64,000 nt of DNA from Persicaria tinctoria (GCA_037127255.1 JBANSL010000003.1:25245314-25309313), one strand, 5' to 3'; positions 36,479-49,700 are shown, counted from the stretch's first letter. Made by a program: numbers and translations. The notes: generated by a model from the letters alone, not told the origin.

Positions 36479-38889
36479 TCATCTTGAGTACTTAAGTCTC
36501 CTCTTTAGCTCACACGCAGACACCAGTCTCTTAGATGGAGGTCTTCCTAGTCCCCTCCTAACAACAGGAGGGTAACACTTTATAGATCTTATTGCTTTAG
36601 GCACGTCTGATTCATCGCCTATCAGCACTGGGTATATTATTTCTTCATAAGCTAATTTCCAAGCATCAGTTGTGTAAAATCTGGCAACAAAGTCTGATAC
36701 ATTTGCCTTAATTTTTATGATGGCTGAAAGAGCATGAACACATAGGATCTTCTCTAGATCGAAAAACTTGCAAGTGCATGTATTTGCTGACAGGTCCACC
36801 ATTGCATCAGACCCTTGCCCTTTTACTTCAAACTTATATTCATCCAGCCTCTGAACCTTGTATGCTCCAGCTTCATCTTTTAGGTTCCTAAAAGATGAAG
36901 CTGGAGCATACAAGTATTGTTGGCGGCAACTTGTCCTCATGTTTGGATGCCTTTTCTCTACCCTCTTGGAACCATGTTCCGAGTTTTTCTCTAGCAAAAT
37001 TCAACAGTGCAACAATAGGATAATTCTTCTTCCCCTTGAAAATGGCATTTATGCTTTCTGCATTATTAGATGTCATCATGTTGTATCTGGTGATTGGTGA
37101 ATGTGCTCTAGCCCACCTATCCACTTCTGCTGACAGTAAATATTTCGACATCTTCGGGCAGCTTTCCTTTATGCGGTCAAAATATTTGTCGAACTCCCCA
37201 GTAGAATAACTATCTGCTGCTTTCTTGAACCAATTTCCCAAGTATCTTTTCTTGAAGGTGCTTTTAATGTTTTGTTCCATGTGCCATCTACAAATGCAGT
37301 GATGTGCACTGGGGTAAACCAAGCCAATTGCTCTTGAAATGCTGACATGTCTATCAGACACAAACATTAAATCATTTGATGGAGGAACAACCTTCAGCAG
37401 CGGGCGAAGAAACCACTCCCAAGAGCTGTTATTTTCTGTGTCAGCAATGCCAAATGCAAGTGGGAAAATATTTCTGTTTGCATCTTGCGCTACTGCTCCA
37501 AGCAAAGTCCCTTTGTATTTCCCAGTTAAAAATGTTCCATCAATAACAACAACCTGTAAAATAATGATTATAAGTTGTGTGATGACAATGAAACATTCAA
37601 AAGTGATTACGTAGACTATGTGCTGACACTGATAATTTCATACCTTTTTCAATATAGGGAAGGCCCGAATGCGCTGTCCAAATGATAAAAACAAGTATTT
37701 AAACCTGTCATCATTATTTGTTGACATCAATGCCACAGTTCCATCATTTTTCTCCATAATCATGTGACAAAATAATGGCAAGTCAGCAAAATTTGATTCC
37801 GGTGTCCCTCTGTCCCTTTCTTGTGCAATTCTTCCTGACCGCCACGTTGTCCAATAACTAATGGGCATTTTTTTCGGTCCTCATTTTATCAATTATCTGC
37901 TTTGGATTGTAACCGTTGTTGACACTGTAATAATGTATACATTAGAATGAATAATGTGATACTTGAATTGAGAGTTATTTTGATGACATATAGACACTTA
38001 CATTGGCTGGATTATGTTTGCTATCACTGAGGAAGGTGCTTTCCTGCAATTGCTTTTTCTCACATCCCATGTGCATGTGTGCACATTATTGTACGCTGAC
38101 ACCTCGTAGCAAGTCTGAGAAATAGTATTTACATGTAACTTCCATCTGCAGCTATTATCCACGCAATGTGCCCTAAAATACTTGGGTTCTGATCTTTTTA
38201 CTCGATACCCAAATATTCCTGTCACTAATAACATACGTAAAGCATCCTTTATTTCCTACTTTGATTCAAAGATTCTCCCAATGTACATTATGTTGGATGA
38301 GGTATTGTTGAAACTACTCATGCTAGAGTTGTCATCCATGTAATCTTCTAGTGTTTTATCTCTACTGCGCATTGAAGAATGCAGTCTCCTCCAGGTGTCA
38401 GCATCATAATCAATGTCATTATCATCATCCATATCACCATACATATTATCTGACGCCACTGTCTGCATTTGAGTGTCAACAATCATATGATTTTGCTCCA
38501 TGACATACTCAATCAATCCAACTGATTTCCTACTCTCCCTGTCATCTGTGTCAACAATTGCAAGTGTTTGTGCATGTATGCTGACACACAACTCAACGGC
38601 ATAGTTTAACACCATCTAGTGCTGATATATTGAGGAATTCTTTCAAATCAGCGTCACAATCAACTGTAAGTGGGGCTTTCAGCTTTTTGCATGGGTGCAA
38701 ATGACTAAATTGCAGTTCAAGCACATTGTCTAAATTGAATCTAGTGCACACCTTTCTCTTCAAGTCATGTAGTGTGGTTGAATCATATAGCATAAACACT
38801 TTTGATGTTGTATTTCCAACGAATTCCAGGCCTGTATCAGCAAATACCCATGATCCACCAAATACTACTGTAATCACATGAGGTTCCAT
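36479..38889 (-). pseudogene. MuDR-type MULE transposase, broken
   Basis: Reading from 38889: a PB1-like N-terminal region; an acidic linker; a MuDR zinc-binding domain (C-V-D-N-S-C-R-W, H-T-C-T-W); introns at 37925-38001 and 37554-37643 with GT-AG borders; the MULE DDE transposase domain (V-V-V-I-D-G-T-F-L, V-S-D-R-H, H-C-I-C-R-W-H); and a C-terminal SWIM zinc finger (C-T-C-K-F-F then C-V-H-A-L). Breaks: a frame change near 38600; in-frame TAG at 38256-38258; a one-base homopolymer slip in the A run at about 37869-37875; and a 58-base palindrome at 36857-36914 that shifts frame between the DDE and SWIM parts. The enzyme would cut and join the element ends; this copy is not functional as read. 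Confidence 0.9.
36857..36914. repeat. Perfect 28-base palindrome inside the transposase
   Basis: Arms 36857-36884 and 36887-36914 are exact reverse complements (left arm begins cttgtatgctccagcttcat) around a two-base centre. One arm is the native coding sequence (K-D-E-A-G-A-Y-K); the other is an inverted copy that breaks the reading frame. Confidence 0.95.
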
Positions 38890-38913
38890 TTATATTTGAC
38901 TTATCCATTAATT

Positions 38914-39129
38914 ACAGACAATATGCAAACAAGTACAATGAGTTACTCCTGATTCCGTGTCAGCATGATAGAAATAAGTTAGATACAAACAATATGCAAA
39001 CAAGTACAATGAGTTACTTCTGATCCCGTGTCAGCATGATAGATATAAGTTAGATACAGACAATATGCAAACAAGTACAATGAGTTACTTCTGATTCCGT
39101 GTCAGCATGATAGATATAGGTTAGATACA
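38914..39129. repeat. Three 71-base tandem repeats upstream of the transposase
   Basis: Units start near 38919, 38990 and 39061 (caatatgcaaacaagtacaa...) and each includes ccgtgtcagcatgatag, so each carries one copy of the dispersed motif at the same place. They lie in the presumed promoter/leader of the minus-strand transposase. Confidence 0.92.
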
Positions 39130-40128
39130 TGTTATTTATTTACGAAATCTCAGACAGTGTCAGCATTATACAACGAATCCAGAATTTAAACAGATCTATG
39201 TAGAACACTTCATACAATTATTTCCTTTCAATTCATTCAAGCACAACAGTTTGAATTCATTGAACAGACAGATTTAACTTTCGTGATGTTGACAGATCGA
39301 GTATCTATTAACGAAGCAGATCGACGAAGAACTTGAAATTGTATATATTGTCGACGACTTACTCTGATTTATATTGAAACAACAACAAACGAAGTCGAAA
39401 TTACACGATCTACACTATACGAGTTCAGCAATTGGATATAAAACGATATTTACACACGAATTGAAGTTTTTTTCACAGATCTATGAACGACAGTAAATCA
39501 ATTATACGAATGCTGACATAAAAACTACAATCCAGTAATGTTTGGATGTTAGAAGAATGTAGTACCGAGATTCAGGAGGAGATTGGCGTCGATCGATACC
39601 TACAACGATTGAAATCATATCTTCTAATGTCGTGTCAGCGCTTGCGAAGAAGGAGAGATCTGGGAGGTGCGCGCGCGTGTGTTGAGAGTGTTGTGTATAG
39701 TTTGCTAAAATTCCCACAACTTTATATAGTTTCCTAATTTAGCCTTATTATTTGTATACTTTGCAAACCCTCCCTATATTAATTGTAGTAGTATAGAATT
39801 GTAGAGATACACACGATTACACGAAGTATTTTCATTAGTTAATTTTTCTCTCTCAGATGTATTTGCTTTCTGAAAAAATAGAAAATTAATTAGAGAAAAG
39901 TCATTTCCGTATTAAATATGGAATGGTATGGAAATATGGAATGCAACAACAAATCCCTTTCTATATGCCGGACTTTTTGCTGCCACATACTAAACTCTGA
40001 AAACTTAAAAAAAAAAGGACTTTACACAGTTGATTCACAACTTCCTATTTTGGTGGGCAATTCGTCAAACAACTGGCGTCTATCGATCGCCCTCCTCCCT
40101 CCTCTCCTTCTTCTTCCTACTCAGCTCA

Positions 40129-40503
40129 ATGGAGCAAGAAGGCGGCGGCGGCGGCGAAGCAGAGCTCATCCATCAGATGAAGAACTCCGTCCAAATGCTT
40201 AGCTCCTCCGCTCAAGTAAACTTCCCATTTCATGATTTTCTCCGTTTTCTTTAGATTTTGTTCTTTGCTTTGTTTGTTTGCAGATCATCATCACCCTTAA
40301 TTTATTCATTTAGCTCCATTTTTTTAGTGTTACATCTTCAACGTTGGAATCATATCCACACACACACAAAAAGGCAAGAATTTTTATTATTTAAAGTGTA
40401 TTATTTAAAGTGTACACACTTTAAAGTTTAAATATTCTGGTTGGATTGATCCATCCATAAAATGAATTTTAGATCTTTGATGATATCCTTGTTTATTATT
40501 ATG

Positions 40504-40541
<38 letters not shown>

Positions 40542-43500
40542 GACAAGGATTTTCATTCAATAATTTCTACATAAAGTATGAGTATTTTATATTTCACTTA
40601 TTTTTTAATTAACTCTTTGAGTTAATTATATTAATTTGTGTTGTCGATTGGCCATGGTACAAAATTAAAAAATCAAAAAGTTTAAAGCATAATATTTGGA
40701 AAAAAAAATTAATTATGGATTTATTTATTTATTGGTGGTTAGATTTTATTAGGGGAATTACTGCTAAATACCCCACTTTGATATTTGGTTTGTAAAAATA
40801 CCTAGGTTTGAAAACAATTGCATCAATATATGGAAATTTGCAAAAATACCTTATTTTATTATCAAAACTACCCACCACCTCAAAAAATCAGGAAAAAAAA
40901 AAGTTAAATATTTTAGGTATTTTTCAATTTTTTTATAATTTTAAATTATATTAAATAATCAAATAATAATAAAAATCTAGAAGTAAAAAAAAAATTCTCA
41001 ATCCCCTTCATCCAGACTGATAGACCCGACCCCCAAATTCCAATCCAAACCCTAACCAAAACACACAACCCCATCCCTCTCCGACTCCGTCGGCCCCAAC
41101 CCCAGGTCTCCGACGCTCAGCCCCAACCCCAGGTTTCCGGCGCTCGGACCATAGCTCGTGTCTCCAGCTCTGTCGCATGCGCCTACACTTCCGCGCCCCC
41201 GACCGACCCAATCCTAATCGCTAACCAGAACAAACAAGTGCAACCCGATTGTTGCCGCCCTTAGTCCGTTGATGTGCGAGCATTCCAACGCAATGAGTCT
41301 CCGACTCCGGCCTCGACCCCCAGAGCAGACCAACCCTCCGCCTCCGGCTCCATTAGGTCAAAACTGTATATTTACTCAATCTCCCGCCGATTTTTTATCA
41401 TATCCTGTCAATATTCATATTTAAGATTGTCAAGAACACCACTCATCTTGTCACTATGATAATATTATGTTTTCAGTATATATATTGACAATCGTTTTGT
41501 AAATATGGTTAATAATTCTGAAGATATGATTGACCGTATCTTCATTGATTCTCTCCCCGATTATAGGTTTAATCCTGTCAAAATAAACATGAAGCCTGTC
41601 GCTATAAATATTTTTCCTGTCATTTGGAACAAATAACTTTGTCATCTTGGACAAGTCTATAATTTCTAGTTATGGTATGGATAAAATCATATATTTATTC
41701 TCTTCCCTATTATAGACTTCATCCTGTCATTATTAGATATCTGTTTTGTCATAAAAAACATATATCCTGTCAACAACAAATATATCCTTGTCAATGTTTG
41801 ATTCTCTTAATAAGGCAATGATTTTCATCCGGCTAGTTTTATTATTCTTAAATTTCCGAGAAAAATATATTAAAAACATTATTTTAATATATATTTTATA
41901 TTTTATTTATTTTTAAATTTTCTTTTAATTCATAATGCTCCTTTTAATGATTTTTATATTTAAATTTAAAGGTAAAATCAGTCATTATTTTTTAGCACAA
42001 ATAGCCTGTTTTTTAGCGCAAATGACCCACCTATTCTATTTTTACTATTATCAGAAAATGAATATACTTTTGCAAACCGAACACCGATTTGGTGTATTTC
42101 TGCAAATCGGCCATTTTATTATGGGACAATATTGCGGAAAGATCTATTGGGCCATTGGATTAAATAGTGAAATTTCAATATTGCTAATATGCAGGCCCAT
42201 GTGAATGGGTGGTTAAGTGCGCCCAATTTCATTTTAGTTTTTCTACAAACATTTTCCTCATTTGCCTTTGCCTTGCGTTCGACACCCAATAGCAACATGA
42301 TTAATGTTTTTTCCCATAGCTTGCTCCTCTTTTCCTTTCATAAGTCATAAAATACTATTACCAGTTTACCACTACATGGACTATTGAGTATATAAGTATC
42401 TAGGTTTTTTTTTTTTATCATTCTTAACTTCTTAAGGCCCTTTTCCAATCCATCTTTTTAATTTGTTTTCGTAATAATTCAAATTGCTTTTTTATCTTTT
42501 CTTTCTTATGCAATATTTTTATACATATTATTATTTGGTCTTTCTTTTAAATGCTACAAGGGTCCTTTTCTCCCAGTAATTTCCATCTTTTAATTTGTTT
42601 TTTAATAATTAAAAAAAAATCTCTTTCTGCTTTTTAAAACTTACAAAAATCATCGGTTAGAGAAATAAGTGGACTTTCCACCAAAATAATACAAAAAAAT
42701 AGTGAACTTATTACGAATGTCATATAATTTTTTTTTAAAAAAGAATCATATTCATGGTTTTAAAAGAATCATTCACAACTATATCTATATATAACCTTAA
42801 TTTAGAAGACTTTGCTTACGTGTCAATCGTAGAGGAGTTTTAGGAATATTGACCAATTATGTTTTTTTCCTTGATTTTTTTATTTCTCCTTTTCTCTTTT
42901 TTCCATTAATTTTTTTTAATCATCCATTCTCTTTTATTCTTAACCTATTTACTAACAATTGAGCTTAATTCAAAACATTGAATTCAATCTAATATAACCA
43001 TTAGGCTTAACTCACATTTATGTACTAACTATTGAGCCTAATTCAAAACATTGAATATAATTATTAGTTGTGACACATCACATTTAAATGCATGATTCAG
43101 ATTTCAAAATTTCTAAAAAAGTTACAATGATATTGATATTATTATTACTGGGTGATTTAAAATATCTACATTATGTATTATACTTTAGACGAGATATAAA
43201 AAAATTATTTCAGAATTATAAGATACATTTATGGTAAAAAAAATTTATCTTAACTTTTATTAGTATTTTATAATATATTTATATATATTATTAATATTTT
43301 AGTTTTAAAAAACCGCGCCATGACGCGGGAATTGTACTAGTTTTATACTTAAAAGAATGTTCAAAGGCTTCAGATTTTCACGGTATTCCTATTTTGATTA
43401 ATTTAATCTAAATAAAGGTGACTTTGAAATACAATACTCCATAGCATTTTGATATCTTCTGATGCATTTTGTAAGTATAAATGGGATTATTGTGGATTTT

Positions 43501-45876
43501 TCAAAATCAGAACATAAATATCTACTAGTATATTTTTATGATAGCAAAACAATTTACATAATGCAACTTATAAAAATGATAAGATCGTTAGCACAATATA
43601 TAAATAAGGTATAATTATTTTTTAGCATAGGGCCCAAAAATGACCCGCACGACCCTGATGATATGATTGTATACTAAAAATGACAGAATTGGTCCCTCTG
43701 GTTATCTGCTATCTCTTTAATGCAAGCTGTATTGTGAGATTCATTGATCTTACAATAATAGTTTTACCTACCAACTTGGGAGTTGGGACAGTTGAGCCAT
43801 TAGCCCATTACTATGGACTTATATATCACTTTTTCGCCAATTTAAGAGCGTCTGGCATGATCTTAGTGTTTACTGTAACATTTTAGCTTGTCAAGTGATT
43901 AAAATTGCTGCATTGATCTTAAAGGAAGGAGAATTTAACAAGGAGAATTATAAAGACCTCAATGAATCATTTAGTGTGTGAATGCTGATATTAAACACAA
44001 TTTGATATTTCAAACCAAACATCGTCCTTGACGTTGTCACTCTAATAGTCTAATGGTAGCATAGCACCATTATTTTATTTTTTTGGTGATTGTTGAACAT
44101 AATGCATAATTTGTGTCTTTGCTGAAAACCTGCAACTGATTAGGAATTGTTGTTATAAGTTAAAAACTTGGATGTGTTTTGCTATTTGTGAAACATGTAG
44201 AACTATGGAGATATGATGCTAATGAGGTTCTTGGTAGCAAGATCAATGGACCCAGAAAAGGCAGCGAAGATGTTTGTTCAGTGGCAGAAATGGAGAGCTG
44301 ACATTGCTCCTCTTGGATATATTCCTGATTCTGAAGTGCTTGACGAGTTGAGTGCGAAGAAAATCTATCTGGGAGGTCAAACAAAAAGCGGACATCCACT
44401 TGTTATGGTAAAATCATCCAAGCATTATCAGTCTAAGGACCATCTGCAATTTAAGAGTAAAATACCTGTCCTTATCATATGTCTTTTTTTAATTATGCTT
44501 CTTCTGTTGATTGTTACTTTCAGCATGAGTAACTTCAAAAACTATTCGCTAAATTCATACACGTCGATGGTTGTGTATTTAGTTGTTAAAAGTTCAAAAA
44601 CAAGGTACAAAGTTGATTTGTTTGCTTCTGTCATTGTGCAGAGTTTGTGGTGCACTTCCTAGATAAGACACTTGCAAGGTAAAATTTTTTGCTCTAATTT
44701 GTCCAAGAGGGTGCATCAGAGTGCTAATTAACCGAGTCTTGTACCATTATTTACTTCTTTCTGCACTTCTGTGGGAGTTTAACCGGGTTTTGCTTCTCTC
44801 CATTTTCAGTGGACATAAAGGAACTGAGGTAGGGAATGAAAAGCTGATAGGCATTCTGGATCTTCAAGAAATTTCATATAGGAATGTTGACGCTCGTGGA
44901 TTGATCACCGGCTTTCAATTTTTACAGGTTAATCCGTTGTACTACACTACTACTTTGCTGCTATATAACATCATATGGTTAGTTTACTGAATAGCGAATG
45001 AACATACTCCCGAATTACCTCAGGAACATCCAACCTTCCTAACCTTTAGCTTATCTCCGCTTTGAACTCTAATGGATTGCTACTTAAGGTAGGAAGTAAC
45101 TGTTTTCCCCCCTATAATACATCCAGGCATATTACCCTGAGCGACTAGCGAGGTGCTTCATTTTGCATATGCCGAGTTTCTTTGTCAGCGTCTGGAAGAT
45201 AGTTTCTCGGTTTCTTGAGAAGGAAACACTGAAAAAGGTAATTCTATATTTTCCAAGTTGTGATCTATATACACCAATAGATAATACTTAATAGCAGATA
45301 TCAGTAGTTAGATACCATTAAACAAAAAATTGTCCCTCTGTTATAGCAATGACCATTGGCCAGGTTCTAATACCTCAGCAGTTTAACAAGCCTTTTTTAA
45401 CCTTTTTCGTGCTAGTGCAGCATCTGCTATGTTTTCGTTCTTTACGAGGATTGTGAGTTGAATCTGTGTCTACCGTCACTCACTCACTCTACCCTTAAGT
45501 TTCAACATTAAACATTTGCTGGGTATTGCCTAGGCTAGTTGCAACTGTGTGGTAAACTGCGCAATTCCAAACTAACCAGTGACAGCCTGACAGTACTCCT
45601 TCTGATTCTGATTATCCGTAGTTTCTTCACTAGAAATTGCTGCAATTGAGTATCAAATGCAGTTGTTAAATGTTATAGCTGATGGAGTCTTTGGGTCAAC
45701 CCTGTCAATTCAATCATTTTGATGCCGTAATCTTGCAGATAGTAATTGTGACAAACGAGGAGGAGATGAGGAGTTTCATCGAGGAAATCGGGGAAGAAGC
45801 ATTGCCCGAATGCTATGGAGGCAAAGCAAAGCTTGTGGCTCTCCAGGATGTTGTTCTGACACATACTTCTGCATAG
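40129..45876 (+). CDS. Sec14-like CRAL-TRIO protein, copy B
   Basis: Six exons: 40129-40215, 44201-44456, 44642-44678, 44810-44927, 45127-45237 and 45739-45876, all with GT-AG borders, encode 248 residues. Exons 2-5 have exactly the lengths and phases of copy A. The N-terminus differs by an added glycine run (Q-E-G-G-G-G-G-E) from a GGC microsatellite, and the C-terminus ends T-H-T-S-A in place of T-P-P-A. Conserved Sec14 segments are present ([31 protein letters not shown]). Copy B keeps the commoner A-R-G-L where copy A has T-R-A-F, so B looks the more conserved paralogue. Intron 1 hosts a MULE and a Helitron. The gene is convergent with the TPS gene 0.87 kb away. Lipid ligand unknown. Confidence 0.91.
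40492..40541. repeat. ATT trinucleotide microsatellite
   Basis: About 15 ATT units in intron 1 of Sec14 B. Confidence 0.93.
40752..42112. mobile_element. Non-autonomous MULE in intron 1 of Sec14 B
   Basis: A 9-base duplication attttatta (40743-40751 and 42113-42121) borders a 1361-base segment. Its ends are diverged inverted repeats: ggggaattactgctaaatac on the left and the complement of gtatttctgcaaatcggcc on the right, with further matching at ggtttgtaaaaata. It has no transposase. A GC-rich block at about 41010-41345, sharply different from its AT-rich surroundings, may be captured host DNA (Pack-MULE style), including a twofold ccccaaccccaggt repeat. The AT-rich half carries a TGTCA cluster. 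Confidence 0.72.
41406..41793. promoter_or_regulatory. TGTCA motif cluster in the short MULE
   Basis: Exact TGTCA or TGACA occurs 11 times in 388 bases (41406, 41428, 41449, 41486 reverse, 41576, 41618, 41640, 41725, 41747, 41768, 41789). Five are CCTGTCA, plus one CCTGTCG variant. Less than one is expected by chance. Spacing is irregular and flanks differ, so this is not a tandem repeat. Confidence 0.65.
42784..43340 (+). mobile_element. Non-autonomous Helitron in intron 1 of Sec14 B
   Basis: Starts TCTATATATAACC after an A and ends CTAG before a T, the A/T insertion site of Helitrons. A 5-base-pair stem hairpin CCGCG-ccatga-CGCGG (43313-43328) lies 8 bases before CTAG. The 557-base AT-rich interior does not code. 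The same family forms the nest in intron 5 of Sec14 A. Confidence 0.83.
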
Positions 45877-45902
45877 ATTTGAAGAATTAACATCCATATA
45901 GT

Positions 45903-45929
45903 TGATTGTTCATCACTGATGAACAATCA
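45903..45929. repeat. 12-base hairpin 3' of Sec14 B
   Basis: tgattgttcatc-act-gatgaacaatca is a perfect inverted repeat shortly after the stop codon, in the presumed 3' untranslated region. It is absent from copy A. It is followed by a direct duplication of cagtgcagctactaaacagc. Confidence 0.8.
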
Positions 45930-46747
45930 GTGCAGCTACTAAACAGCTATTAAACATCAGTGCAGCTACTAAACAGCTATATAATATAAGGGGGCATCTT
46001 GAATTTAATGTATTAAGATCGCCTATGAGATATGGTAAAAGATGGACTTTGGATTCTAGAATAAAGGATTAATAAAGGGTGGTGGTAATAGAAAATTTCA
46101 ACTTTGCTGATTTGATGCAAAATTCAGATATGTCATATTCTTTTGCAATTTGTATGGACCCAAACTGAAGAATATTAGGTTTTCTGTTTTCACTGAAAAA
46201 GATTCAACAACAAAAATAAAAAATGACCAAATACTACTATAAATCAACTACAAAAACTATCAAATACAGCACTGTTTGTAACAACACAGTACTATATATC
46301 CCACCAGAGGCGGGGGGGTATGAGGGTCAAGGTGTGCGAATCCATTCCCCGAACAAGTAGTGTGTAAACGTATCACTGTCCGAGGAGTTTTCGGAAAGCA
46401 CACTTGAACATCAAATGATCAAATTCACCGGAGACAAATTCATACACCATCACTAGTTTTTGCAAGACTGATATTTACTGCTTTTGCCAGAATAACAAAT
46501 TTACCTTCAAATACTTCAGTCATATGCTTCCCAAAATATGCAATCCACATGTCTCCAAGCTGAAATCAACCAGGGAAATCACAAAAGAACAGCTCACCAG
46601 ATACAACAAAGATAACTGCCTGTATTTACAGCTTTAAGCCCAGATGAGATGAGATCCATCATCCGGCAACAAGATCCGACTAGTTTCACAATTTACATTT
46701 CAAGAAGGAACATACCAGACTTGGGACTTCTCTTCGGTTTGTAAACA
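45930..46747. other. Convergent intergenic region between Sec14 B and TPS
   Basis: Holds the 3' ends of both genes. The right part (about 46540-46740) is the TPS 3' untranslated region, identified by its match to the relic at 28 kb. No further gene. Confidence 0.6.
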
Positions 46748-49700
46748 TCACGGCGAAAACCCAGAATAGGAAACTACCTGCATCTCTCGTCGGCCCATAG
46801 GGTTTGCTATCTGGTCTGCGACAGACGCAAGCCCCTGCATCAGCCTCACGATCTCCATCGTGTCGTCCAGGTAGTACTTAGCCTTGCTGGGTTTCCGACC
46901 AACGGTGCAAGCAAACACCTCTGCCGTGTTGGGAGAAGAAGACGTTAAAGATGGGCCTGGCATGGCACTTGTGATCACCTCGAACATATCTTCGTCAGAT
47001 CGGTCATCTCCCACACACAGAACAAAATCTGGTGACATGCCCTTGTCTTGCATTAGAGAAAGCAGGCGTTTCGCCACCAGCCCTTTGCTTACACCCTGCA
47101 TCAATAGTGGTATTCAGCAAAAAGGGACCGGCAATGGATTCCAGAAAGGTGTTGATTCTGATGAGAAGATATATTTTGCAGTTCTTGTTTGGAAGGTATA
47201 CAGTAAAGAGGATTGAGATATTCTTATAGGCTATATAGCTCCCAAATGGTTTATTTGCAAGCTTGGATATTATCTGAGCCCTAGATTGACTCAAATTCAA
47301 TGCTTGCATACGAAGAACATGTTAGTTGGATGGAACCAAATAAACATAGCTATATAAGGTATGGTTAGCACAAAAGAAATTAGTTTCTTTCTTTGGTTTA
47401 TGTCTTCCCGAGAAAAAAGATACTATAACAAAATCAAATTTTCAACTCAATAAGGAAATCACCCACCGAAAATATGTTCAAAACCAAGCAAGGTATTGAT
47501 GTCAGTTGCAAACTTCAAGTCTTCAACTCAGCATATATTCAAATTAATGACATGTTTCGGAAGAAAGTGTAATAAAATGGATTTAAGTGCAATGTCATGA
47601 TATGTGGAATTCAGCCATCTTAACATAAAAAGAACAAAACTGAAAAGGTTCTACTTCATTTACTGAATTCAGACACAATAAATCAACTTTCTCCTGGATT
47701 GATTTAACAAAGGAGTTTACATCGTTACGTACCTGGGGTTTGACCTCTACCAAGCTCCTTCCTCTTTTGACTGAAACAGGCTCACTGGAAAGTACACTTT
47801 CAAGATGATCAAGAAGCTCTTTAGCTTGGCAAGACCCAAAATCAGCATCAGCATCCTCATATGACCACACCATTGCCGTTTCCTTATCCTCAATTGTAGA
47901 CCCGTCAGTTGTCTCAGTGTAGAGCTTCATTACAGGCTCTGCAATCTGCTTCCAGGTACAATCTACTGGAGCCACCAAGGTTTCCCATTCCGCATTTCTT
48001 TTTAACCTACAGTAGAAAATAAAAGAATGAAAGTTGTAGTGTCAATGGCTTAAGAGTGTTGCTATTTTCACAAGACTCGAAAAATGGTCTTTATAAATGC
48101 AATAAACATCTAACCTCAGAAAATAACCCTGCTCCGCTGCAATCCCCAGGTTTTCGCAAGAAGAAAACCATTCATTAAGAGTATCCCTTTGCTTACCGCT
48201 GACAATAAAAACCACATTGTTTTTGTCCCTGCACAAACTGTTGAGGATATCGATAGTTTTAGCTGAAGGACTCTTGTCAATTGTGCTCTGCGGCATCAAG
48301 GTACCATCATAATCCAAAAGGATTGCTCGAACTGATGTCCTCTTATAAGCAGAGACAATGTGCTCCATGGCAAGCTTCCTAAAGTTGGCATCAAGTGTTA
48401 CCACCCTAAAGCTCAGCCCAAATCCGATACCCCAACACCTACGAAGCCCGTGATCTTTGCAACTTCTTTCGAGATCCTGTAGGAAACTCCGGGCCCAATA
48501 CCCAACATGGTGGGTACTAACATACCGATAATGCTTCTCGTGCCTTAGCTGCTTTTCTGCCGGGGCCATCTCCAAGGCGTCATGCATTGCCTCTGCCACA
48601 GCGTCTATATTCCACGGGTTCACACGAATGGCTCCGCTTAGAGAAGGAGAGCAACCAATAAATTCAGACACAACTAGCATGCTCCTCCTTGGAGCGGAAG
48701 GTTCCAGACCTAGGACTTTGTCTAGCTTGTCATTTCCATGCCTACTAATCACATACTCATAGGGTATAAGGTTCATCCCATCTCTGACCGCTGTAACTAG
48801 ACAACACTCCGCAACAACATAGTAAGCTACCCTTTCATAGAACTTCAGTGGCTCGTCAATCAGAACAATAGGGTAATAACCAGGCATCCCATAAGTGTCA
48901 TTTATGCGCTTGACAGTCGAATACGTCTCCTCTTTCACTTCCTTGACATCTCGTCCACGCCCCCTGGCTGGATTCGCTATCTGAACAAGAACCACCTTTC
49001 CATGGCATTCTGGATGTTGCATAAGCAGCTGTTCCATAGCCAAGAGCTTCAGAGTAATGCCCTTAAAAATGTCCATATCATCGACACCAAGCAAAATCTT
49101 CTTACCCTGATCATGATAGGTTTTGATGAGCTCGGAAACCTTAGCTTCAGTCTCCGGGAGGTTCAATACCGATTTCAGCTGACCCATATGAATACCAACA
49201 GGGAGAATCTTAATGCTCACAATTCGGCCGTAATACTCTAGACCAATGTACCCCCTCTTCGACTCGTAAGTCAAACCTAGCATCCGACTGCAGCATGAGA
49301 GGAAATGCCTAGCATAATCAAATGTATGAAACCCAATCAAATCAGAATTCAGCAAGGCTCTTAGAAGCTCCTCCCTTATAGGCAAAGTCTTATAGATTTC
49401 AGACGACGGAAAAGGGCTGTGAAGGAAGAAGCCTAGCTTAACCCGGTTGAACCGCTTCCTCAAGAAGGTGGGCAACACCATAAGATGATAGTCATGCACC
49501 CAAACAAAATCATCTTCAGGGTTAATCACCTCCATTATTCTATCCGCAAAGATCTTATTAACCGAAACATAGGCCTGCCAGAGCGACCGATCAAACCGGC
49601 CACCGAGATCTGGCGACAAGGGCAACATGTAGTGGAACAAAGGCCACAACTGCTGCTTACAAAACCCATGATAGAACCTGCTAAACAGATCAGGGGGCAC

